64,000 nucleotides of DNA from Bacteroidales bacterium UBA1756 (GTDB lineage Bacteria; Bacteroidota; Bacteroidia; Bacteroidales; WCHB1-69): NCBI GenBank assembly GCA_002314795.1, contig DCHI01000045.1, forward strand, positions 1 through 64,000. The letters run 5' to 3'. The translations under genes and the position numbers were made by a program. Below are positions 40,656 through 47,088 of this stretch, piece after piece; position 1 is the first letter of the stretch; every line of letters begins with the position of its first letter. The notes under the pieces are model-generated. The model had not been told where the DNA came from. It made no database searches and was given only the letters and a program-made list of their open reading frames with translations.

Positions 40656-42137
40656 TTAGAACTTTGTAGATTTTTTGTAAAAGAAATCAAGTAATAATCC
40701 AAGCGTCCAAGCGATGAGAAGGTAGAGGATGGAAACGATGATGAGCGGGTAAAATGCGTCAAAGGTACGGCTTCGGACGATATCGCTGATTTTGGTAAGG
40801 TCTTGGATGGCAATGTAACCTACGATGGAAGTGTTTTTCACCAACGAGATGGCCTCTCCCTTGTAAACGGGGATGATGTGTTTCATCGCCTGAGGAACGA
40901 TGATGAGGAAGAAGGTTTTGCTTTGGCTGAAACCGAGGGCACGTCCTGCTTCCCACTGTCCTTTATCAACCCCTTCGATGCCGGTACGGAACATTTCGCT
41001 TGTGTAGGCGGCCAGGTTGAACGAAAAAGCAATGATGGCGATGACAATACCGGGCAATCCGGCATTGGCCAAGACGATGTAGAACATAATCATAAGGAAC
41101 ACCAAAATCGGAATACCGCGCATAAAATCAATGTACAATTTCGCGGCGGCACGCCAAAACCGTTTCTTACTCATACGCAACGCGCAGAGCCCGGCCCCTA
41201 ACAACGTCCCCAAAATCAAGGCCCCCAAGGAGATAATCAACGTGTTTTTAAGACCGCCTAACAGCATTTTCCAACGGTCTTCTTCAATGACATTTTTGTA
41301 GAAACCTTTTTTGACTCGTTCCCAGAAACTTCCCTTGTCAACGACAGCTCCTCCTTTTTTAGCAAGAAAAACGGTACAGGATTGGTCGTACGGATTACTG
41401 AACAATACTTGTTCTTTTCTTTCTTCTGTTACGAAAAGGAAGCAAATAATGGCATCAATCTTTTTAGTTTGGAGGGCCGCTAACAAGCCCGTAAAATCGT
41501 AATCAATGAAATGGACGGGACGGCCTGCATATTGTCCAAACAACTGCATCATTTCGATTTCAATGCCCGCCCACTCATTATTCAAAATAAAGGTGTAAGG
41601 GACATCCCAACTTATCGTTCCAATTTCAATGGGTTCGCCTTCGGGCTGTGGAATCTTCGCTGCTTTCATCGTGTCAAGGCAGTGAGTTATCCAGCGGTTT
41701 CGTATTTTGGAGTAGGTTCCATCGGCCTTTATCTGAGCTATAAAAAGATTGAATTGCTGACACAGTTCGGTGCTCTCCTTATGAAAAGCGACGGCGACAT
41801 CTTCTATTTCTTTACCTCTGAAAGCGATTTCTATTCCGTGGGAATCCAAGTCTTCATTGATGATGGACGCTTCGTCCAGACTGGCGTATTCTGCTTTGCC
41901 CTGTTTAACGGCCGCAACCATTTCCGGCCCAGAATTGAGGCGCAAAATATCTTTGTCATCCAATTTTTGGCTTAACTGAATGTCCTGCACTGAGCCGACT
42001 AAAACCGCAACCGAATGACCTTTCAATTCTTCCACATTGGTAGCCCGCTGGCTTGTGGTCTCTTTTTTCTGGCAAGAAGAAAAGAGCACTATCGTGAAAG
42101 CAAATAGTGGAAGTAAAAACTTAAATAATTGTTTCAT
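40656..42137 (-). CDS. Amino acid ABC transporter: substrate-binding protein fused to permease
   Basis: This 493-residue protein has a lipoprotein-like signal (IVLFSSCQKKE). A periplasmic binding part (about 30-260) and a BPD-type permease (about 285-490, with GGLKNTLIISLGALIL and the coupling motif EAGRALGFSQSKTFFLIIVP) follow. The binding part is odd. Residues 35-150 look like the second lobe and end of an SBP_bac_3 protein (ELKGHSVAVLVGSVQD ... ADGTYSKIRNRWI). Residues 170-262 look like its first lobe (IGTISWDVPYTFIL ... TEERKEQVLFSNPYD). The lobes are thus in swapped order, or are halves of two fused domains. It precedes its ATPase gene by 15 bp. Confidence 0.87.
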   Translation of the reverse strand: MKQLFKFLLPLFAFTIVLFSSCQKKETTSQRATNVEELKGHSVAVLVGSVQDIQLSQKLDDKDILRLNSGPEMVAAVKQGKAEYASLDEASIINEDLDSHGIEIAFRGKEIEDVAVAFHKESTELCQQFNLFIAQIKADGTYSKIRNRWITHCLDTMKAAKIPQPEGEPIEIGTISWDVPYTFILNNEWAGIEIEMMQLFGQYAGRPVHFIDYDFTGLLAALQTKKIDAIICFLFVTEERKEQVLFSNPYDQSCTVFLAKKGGAVVDKGSFWERVKKGFYKNVIEEDRWKMLLGGLKNTLIISLGALILGTLLGAGLCALRMSKKRFWRAAAKLYIDFMRGIPILVFLMIMFYIVLANAGLPGIVIAIIAFSFNLAAYTSEMFRTGIEGVDKGQWEAGRALGFSQSKTFFLIIVPQAMKHIIPVYKGEAISLVKNTSIVGYIAIQDLTKISDIVRSRTFDAFYPLIIVSILYLLIAWTLGLLLDFFYKKSTKF

Positions 42138-42143
42138 AATTTG

Positions 42144-42980
42144 TTATTTGATAATATCGCCTAATAAAGCGTGAAATTCCGGAAATGCAACGTGGGCGTC
42201 ACGTTCAATGATGATGGATTTGAGGCCGGCAAATGGACGGAGTTGTTTTTCAATTTCCACGGGGTCGGCATCTTCACCAAAATATTCGGGCAAGAAATAG
42301 TCCCAGAATTTGTTGGCCGTTTCCTGCTTCATATGGAAGACTTCTTCTACAAATTCGTCGGAGTCGTACTTGCAGCACAGAAGCACCATCCCGAGGTCGA
42401 ACATCGGGTTGCCGTAAGCAAAGTCACCGAGGTCGATGAAGTAGTTGTCAGTCCCGTCCGTGATGGCGTTGCTGAACTGAAGGTCACCGTGAATGGCGGT
42501 GCAAGCGTCCGGAACGGAGTCGATGAAGGCTACGATTTTGGCTTTTTCCTCATCGGTAAAGAACGGGTCATTGGCCAAGTCGTGTTTATAGACGTCTTTT
42601 ACATTTTCAAACTGGTCGGTAGGGCAAACGGTACTGTGCAGTTTTTTGCACATTCTGGCGAATTTGCGAGCGTAAAATTCAACTTGTTCGGGATTGTCGC
42701 CTACGCTGCGGGAGAAGGATTTTTTGTTGAGAATGCGTTCGAAACGGATGCCATAGCGTTCGCCGTCGGTAACGAGCGTACCCGGTTTCGGAGACGGAAT
42801 CCCCATATCATATACTTTTTGTGCACGGTCCAACTCGTTGACAATGAAGTCTAACGGCTTGCTCGTGTTATATAGTTTCAGCATAATGGCTGGATTGGTC
42901 TTATGATTGTAACTTGCGCCATTGGCACCTTCACCAGAATAATCGTAATCGTTTAAATCAATTCTTTCAGCATTTTTCAT
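42144..42980 (-). CDS. APH-like small-molecule kinase (TIGR02172-type)
   Basis: This 278-residue protein has a protein-kinase-like/aminoglycoside phosphotransferase fold: EGANGASYNHKTNPAIMLK near residue 13 (nucleotide-binding start and Lys), catalytic IHGDLQFSNAI near 165 and metal-binding YFIDLGDFAYGNPMFDLG near 180. The ATG at 42980 was chosen; a longer frame would overlap the end of dapB. The family phosphorylates small molecules, but the substrate is unknown. It lies 37 bp after dapB and 6 bp before the transporter gene. Confidence 0.82.
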   Translation of the reverse strand: MKNAERIDLNDYDYSGEGANGASYNHKTNPAIMLKLYNTSKPLDFIVNELDRAQKVYDMGIPSPKPGTLVTDGERYGIRFERILNKKSFSRSVGDNPEQVEFYARKFARMCKKLHSTVCPTDQFENVKDVYKHDLANDPFFTDEEKAKIVAFIDSVPDACTAIHGDLQFSNAITDGTDNYFIDLGDFAYGNPMFDLGMVLLCCKYDSDEFVEEVFHMKQETANKFWDYFLPEYFGEDADPVEIEKQLRPFAGLKSIIIERDAHVAFPEFHALLGDIIK

Positions 42981-43017
42981 TTTAAATATTTTTTTTAATT
43001 TATTGTATATTAATAAT

Positions 43018-43737
43018 TTACACTTCCATAAAAATATCTTTGAACTGATAAATTCCTTTGTGGTCAATCAGCCAGCGTGCCGCACGGACTGCCCCTTGTG
43101 CAAAAATAGTACGGTTGAAGGCCTTGTGTGTCAGTTCGATAAAGTCATTGTCGGACTGGTAGTGGACGACGTGCGTTCCGGGCTCGTTTCCGATACGGTG
43201 AGCCACAATGTTGATGTCTTCAGGATTGGAGTTGTCGTCCAATTTCCATCCCGTTTTTCTATCCAATTGGTGGATGATGAGGTTTGCCGTGGTGATGGCC
43301 GTTCCGCTGGGCGCGTCCTTTTTTGCCGTGTGATGGGTCTCTTCCACCATCACATCATACTGTTTCTGATGGTTCATCATTTCAGCCATCATTTCATTGA
43401 TTTTGAAAAAAAGGTTGGCTCCGATAGAAAAGTTGGAACCGAAGACGAGCGCATTGGATGTTTGACGGCAGTGTTGGATGATTTCCTCCTGCTGAGCGTT
43501 CCAGCCGGTGGTTCCGCAAACAATGGGAATGCCTGCCTCAAAACAGCGGCGCATATTGGCGACGGCGGTGGTGGGCATTGAAAAATCAATGGCGACATCG
43601 CTGGAACGGAATTCGGATTCACGTTCCAACCATTCCGTTTCATTATCGATGGTGGTGGCGAGTTCCAAGCCGACAGAAGGAAGGAGCTTTTCTATTTCGT
43701 GCCCCATTTTCCCGTAACCAAGAATTGTTGCTTTCAT
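43018..43737 (-). CDS. dapB: 4-hydroxy-tetrahydrodipicolinate reductase
   Basis: This 239-residue enzyme reduces the dihydrodipicolinate precursor in diaminopimelate and lysine synthesis. It shows the NAD(P)H start GYGKMGHEIEKLL, CGTTGWNAQQEEII near 83, FGSNFSIGANLFF near 107 and the catalytic EETHHTAKKDAPSGTA near 138. Although complete, it heads an operon with a kinase, an amino-acid transporter and an alarmone-type synthetase, not with other lysine genes. The promoter lies at 43786-43793. Confidence 0.95.
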   Translation of the reverse strand: MKATILGYGKMGHEIEKLLPSVGLELATTIDNETEWLERESEFRSSDVAIDFSMPTTAVANMRRCFEAGIPIVCGTTGWNAQQEEIIQHCRQTSNALVFGSNFSIGANLFFKINEMMAEMMNHQKQYDVMVEETHHTAKKDAPSGTAITTANLIIHQLDRKTGWKLDDNSNPEDINIVAHRIGNEPGTHVVHYQSDNDFIELTHKAFNRTIFAQGAVRAARWLIDHKGIYQFKDIFMEV

Positions 43738-43759
43738 TTATTTCGAGTTTGTTTTTGTT

Positions 43760-43793
43760 GAAATTTCGTATTGAAATTTCGGTGGCAAAAATA
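43760..43793 (-). promoter_or_regulatory. dapB promoter and a GAAATTTC dyad pair in its leader
   Basis: The minus strand has TATTTTTGCC at 43786-43793. Just downstream, GAAATTTC occurs twice (43760-43767 and 43773-43780), 5 bp apart. Each copy is itself a palindrome. The pair lies between the promoter and the start codon, where an operator would act. A second, weaker TATTTTTG box on the same strand lies at 44090-44097. The remaining gap holds the pseudogene fragment. Confidence 0.55.
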
Positions 43794-43870
43794 CGCCATT
43801 ATTATATATGGTGTGCGCCCTTTTTTAGCACATACATTTTGTTAGTTCAAGTAAATTTTCTGATGGTAAA

Positions 43871-44126
43871 TTGTTTCTAATTCCCATTTCCCCGATAAAA
43901 GTTGTCCTTCTCGGCTCGTTGCGCCTGCTTCTGCAACACGGACTGAGAGAGTTACTCGCGGGCCGTTTTGAACTGATCCGAATGGGACATTGGTCGCTTT
44001 CGGAAATGCAGGACGCTTTCGGAATCACAACCGACCAGTTCGTCTTTTTCGGAGGTTATTCTGGGGCAGTTCCATTGTTGTGCGGTCTGCAAAAATACGC
44101 TCGCGATGAGGCACGCAAATACAATT
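43871..44126 (+). pseudogene. Fragment of an AAA ATPase (AAA_14/DUF4143 type)
   Basis: The plus strand encodes VVLLGSLRLLLQHGLRELL, then AGRFELIRMGHWSLSEMQDA and QFVFFGGYSGAVPLL. These match the conserved middle of the large ATPases of Bacteroidales (usual form: GSSRLLLQ.GL.ESLAGRFE ... HWS..EM ... YFGGYPGAA). There is no ATG start, no Walker A before it and no DUF4143 domain after it. The frame ends against the 3' end of rlmD. It is a relic cut at both ends, about 80 codons of a gene of about 400-500. Confidence 0.75.
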
Positions 44127-45533
44127 CTATTTCTTCAATTCCAACCGCACCACGTTCTCCACGTGCTGCGTGTGCGGAAACATATCAACAGGTTGTACGC
44201 GAGTGACGTTGTACTTTTCTGCCAACAGGGTCAGGTCGCGGGCCTGTGTCGCCGGATTGCAGCTGACATAGACGATGCGTTTCGGTTCCATTGCTAACAG
44301 TTGTTCCACTACATCGGGATGCATCCCGCTCCGCGGCGGGTCTGTGATGACGATGTCCGGGCGTCCGTTGGCCGTCACGAACTCCGGCGTCAGCACTTTC
44401 GCCATATCGCCGGCGTAAAAAACGGTGTTGTCAATCTGGTTGACCTCCGAGTTGACCTTTGCGTCTTCAATGGCCGCTTCCACATACTCAATGCCCACCA
44501 CTTTCTTGGACTGGCGTGCCACAAAATTAGCAATCGTGCCGGTTCCCGTATATAAGTCGTAAACCACGTCCTCTTTCCCGATTTCAGCGAACTCCTTCGC
44601 CACGGTATAAAGGCGATACGCTTGCCGCATATTGGTTTGGTAGAAGGATTGCGGCCCGATTTTGAATTGGAGATCTTCCATTTTTTCAAGCAAATAGCCG
44701 CGTCCAGCGTAGGTTTCCACAGGCAAATCGGTGATGCTGTCATTCATTTTGGCATTCACCACATAATGCAACGAAGTGATTTGTGGGAATCTTTCCATTA
44801 GGAAATCTAAAACATTGGTTACTTGTTGGTTGTATTCAGTAACTACCAAAATAACCATCAGTTCGTTGGTGGAGGTGGTGCGTATGATGAGGTTCCTCAG
44901 GAGCCCTTCGTGCGTGCGGAGATTGTGAAAGTAGAGTCCGTTTTCAATGGCGTACTGTTTGATAGCCAGTCGGATTTCATTGCTCTGTTCATCTTGCAAA
45001 AGACATTCGTGAATGTCAAGTACTTTGTCGAATTTCATCGGAATATGGAATCCGATACCGCGGGTTTCCACTTCGCCGCCCTCTTGCTGAAGCTGCATAT
45101 CTTCAACGGAAAGCCAACGCTGGTGCGTGAAGGTATATTCCAATTTGTTTCTGTAGAAATATTGTTTTTCAGATGCTAAGATGGGCTGCGGCGCCGGGTA
45201 TTCAAAATGACCGAGGTGTTGGAAATTATCGGTCACCTGTTTTTGTTTGTAGAAAAGTTGTTTTTCATAATCCAACATCTGCCATTTGCAACCGCCGCAA
45301 AGCCCGAAATGTTCGCACTTGGGTTCAATGCGGAAAGGGGAGGGCTTGACAATGCGCGTGCAGCGTGCCTCGGCGTACGATTTTTTCTTTTTCAAAACCA
45401 TCACGTCAACGATGTCGCCGGGAACGACGCCCGGAACAAAAACGGTCAGCCCTTCGTGCTTGGCAACGGCTTTTCCTTCCGCGCCTGCATCAATGATTTC
45501 CAAGTTTTCTATAGGATATTGTTTGTGTCTCAT
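44127..45533 (-). CDS. rlmD: 23S rRNA (uracil-1939-C5)-methyltransferase RlmD
   Basis: This 468-residue enzyme has an N-terminal TRAM domain (VPGVVPGDIVDVMVLKKKKS), the iron-sulfur cluster motif CEHFGLCGGCKWQ near residue 73, the SAM-binding DLYTGTGTIANFVA near 326 and the catalytic ITDPPRSGMHPDVVEQL followed by YVSCNPATQARDL. This is the RumA/TrmA family, with a length close to the usual 430-470. RlmD versus RlmC cannot be separated for certain by eye. The promoter is half of the palindrome at 45547-45598. Confidence 0.9.
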   Translation of the reverse strand: MRHKQYPIENLEIIDAGAEGKAVAKHEGLTVFVPGVVPGDIVDVMVLKKKKSYAEARCTRIVKPSPFRIEPKCEHFGLCGGCKWQMLDYEKQLFYKQKQVTDNFQHLGHFEYPAPQPILASEKQYFYRNKLEYTFTHQRWLSVEDMQLQQEGGEVETRGIGFHIPMKFDKVLDIHECLLQDEQSNEIRLAIKQYAIENGLYFHNLRTHEGLLRNLIIRTTSTNELMVILVVTEYNQQVTNVLDFLMERFPQITSLHYVVNAKMNDSITDLPVETYAGRGYLLEKMEDLQFKIGPQSFYQTNMRQAYRLYTVAKEFAEIGKEDVVYDLYTGTGTIANFVARQSKKVVGIEYVEAAIEDAKVNSEVNQIDNTVFYAGDMAKVLTPEFVTANGRPDIVITDPPRSGMHPDVVEQLLAMEPKRIVYVSCNPATQARDLTLLAEKYNVTRVQPVDMFPHTQHVENVVRLELKK

Positions 45534-45546
45534 CGTCTAAAAATTA

Positions 45547-45598
45547 AGGCGGCAAAAGTACGACTTTTGTTTGAATGAAAGTCGTACTTTTGCCGCCT
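45547..45598. promoter_or_regulatory. Perfect 21-bp inverted repeat carrying divergent promoters
   Basis: The arms at 45547-45567 and 45578-45598 are exact inverse complements, separated by 10 nt (TGTTTGAATG). Each arm contains TACTTTTGCCGCC read outward. The minus-strand box (45553-45560) serves rlmD, 20 nt from its ATG. The plus-strand box (45585-45592) serves the secreted protein at 45650. The two -7 boxes are 24 bp apart, too close for independent polymerase binding. Confidence 0.85.
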
Positions 45599-45649
45599 CG
45601 GGAAACCCTCCCATTATGATGAATCATTCCTTTTTTTTTATAGTTGATA

Positions 45650-46906
45650 ATGAAGAAACGTCTCCTTTTTTTGCCCCTCTCGTTGTTGTTATTTCCGTTG
45701 CTGCTTTTGGCACAAACTCCTGCAAAAAATGCAGAAAAGTATGACTATTTCCGTCATCGTCTTGTCAATGAAATGATGTATTTTTCGGATGATGCGATGG
45801 CTAAAGCGTCGCACCTTCCGATGGAACGGCGGTTCAAAGTGCCTTCTGGAACGGTCGGTCTGTGGGCGGATGCTACTTGGTGGCAGGGACACTATATTGC
45901 GGTTTTAGCAACGGAGTACGCCTTGGAAAAGCGGGATGGGAAAAGTACTGCTGCCACGCTCGCGGAACTTCGGCAGGCAATCGAAGTGTATAACCGTCTG
46001 GACCTCGCGTCTGAACGCTGTTTCGGAGACTCGTCCGTCCAAATTCCAAATGGTTTCTACCTTCGCGACGATGTGGATGAGAAGGATGCTAAGAATTTGA
46101 AAATCAATTATGTACAAAGTGATTACATCAATCATTGTGGAAGGTTGGAAACCCGTGGAAACTCGCCGTCCCAGGATCAGGCGTGGGCTTCGTACATTGG
46201 TTTTGCCTTGGCTCAAAAGCTGGTGGATGATTCCACGCTCCATCAAGAAATTGCTGACATCGCTTACCGGATGGTAAAACGGATGCAGTGGGCCGATGAA
46301 AAGGGAAAGGTGCATTGGCAGATTGTCAATCCCGTCACGGGAGTGGTTGTGCAGAAAGAGGGTGATATTCAGTGGCTTCAGTATCCGCACGCCGCCATCG
46401 GGACGATGCTTTCCGAACGGAATCTTTTTGCAGGTAATTCAGCAAAAGGGTGGAAAGGCATTTGGAACATATTGGAACAAAACGTTTTAATAGACAGAGA
46501 CGGTCATTTTACGTGGTACGGTGTGATGTCGTTGGCTGCCGTCTTGAACGATGGCGCCGGCAATCAGGACTGCTACGAGTGGTTGGTGAAAACGAACGAA
46601 AAGATTGTCAGCCGTCGTCCCGACTTGCAGCAAACACTTTTCTTCCCGCATCTCCCGTTAGTGAACTTGGTTTTGTACGGAACCGAAGATCGTGAACTTG
46701 TCCCCAAAGAACGCTACATCGAATACCTTGACGCTGCGCCGGCCAGTGGCTGTATTACGACCGAAATTGACGGAAACGAGGTGCGAACTGCGGCTCCGTG
46801 GCACTCGCTTTCGCTGTTTTGTCCGTGGCATTTGAAAGAAACGGGAGATGCTAATATGTTGGATTATATGCTGTTATACAATTTGTACCGACTGATTTAC
46901 GAATAA
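45650..46906 (+). CDS. Secreted protein of unknown function, probably an alpha/alpha-toroid fold
   Basis: This 418-residue protein starts with a signal peptide (KKRLLFLPLSLLLFPLLLLA). The mature part is rich in helices with conserved aromatic and acidic residues: SGTVGLWADATWWQGHYIAV, SQDQAWASYIGFALAQKL, DIQWLQYPHAAIGTML and DGHFTWYGVMSLAAVL. This repeated helical pattern recalls the (alpha/alpha)6 barrels of glycoside hydrolases and lyases, but no family was identified. The ATG at 45650 begins the signal peptide. It shares a palindromic promoter with rlmD. A role in glycan breakdown is inference. Confidence 0.75.
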   Translation: MKKRLLFLPLSLLLFPLLLLAQTPAKNAEKYDYFRHRLVNEMMYFSDDAMAKASHLPMERRFKVPSGTVGLWADATWWQGHYIAVLATEYALEKRDGKSTAATLAELRQAIEVYNRLDLASERCFGDSSVQIPNGFYLRDDVDEKDAKNLKINYVQSDYINHCGRLETRGNSPSQDQAWASYIGFALAQKLVDDSTLHQEIADIAYRMVKRMQWADEKGKVHWQIVNPVTGVVVQKEGDIQWLQYPHAAIGTMLSERNLFAGNSAKGWKGIWNILEQNVLIDRDGHFTWYGVMSLAAVLNDGAGNQDCYEWLVKTNEKIVSRRPDLQQTLFFPHLPLVNLVLYGTEDRELVPKERYIEYLDAAPASGCITTEIDGNEVRTAAPWHSLSLFCPWHLKETGDANMLDYMLLYNLYRLIYE

Positions 46907-46940
46907 AAATATTTTTTTGCAGAATTTTATCAAAAATCTG

Positions 46941-46948
46941 TAATTTTG
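46941..46948 (+). promoter_or_regulatory. TAnnTTTG promoter box upstream of the TPP riboswitch
   Basis: TAATTTTGCC lies about 10 nt before the riboswitch, with TTTG at 46916-46919 as a -33 candidate at 21-bp spacing. Confidence 0.78.
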
Positions 46949-46955
46949 CCACCGC

Positions 46956-47032
46956 AAATGAAAGGGGTGCCGAAAGGCTGAGATCAGACCCAATGAACCT
47001 GATTCGGGTAATGCCGACGTAGGGAGATTTAG
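46956..47032 (+). promoter_or_regulatory. TPP riboswitch (THI element)
   Basis: The conserved thi-box parts appear in order: GGGGTGCC (46964-46971), GGCTGAGAT (46977-46985), GACCCAATGAACCTGAT (46987-47003), CGGGTAATGCCGACGTAGGG (47005-47024). The flanks AAAT and ATTT can close P1. The riboswitch binds thiamin pyrophosphate and represses the downstream gene. The TonB-dependent receptor ATG lies 57 nt after it. Confidence 0.96.
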
Positions 47033-47088
47033 CGAGACTTATTTACCCTCTTTCAGTTTTAATAACTAATTTAAAACTTGTTAGAGTT

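Noticed and set aside
43871..44206. Intact small gene instead of a pseudogene fragment
   Set aside because: No ATG start or promoter, similarity only to the middle of a much larger ATPase, and overlap with the 3' end of rlmD.
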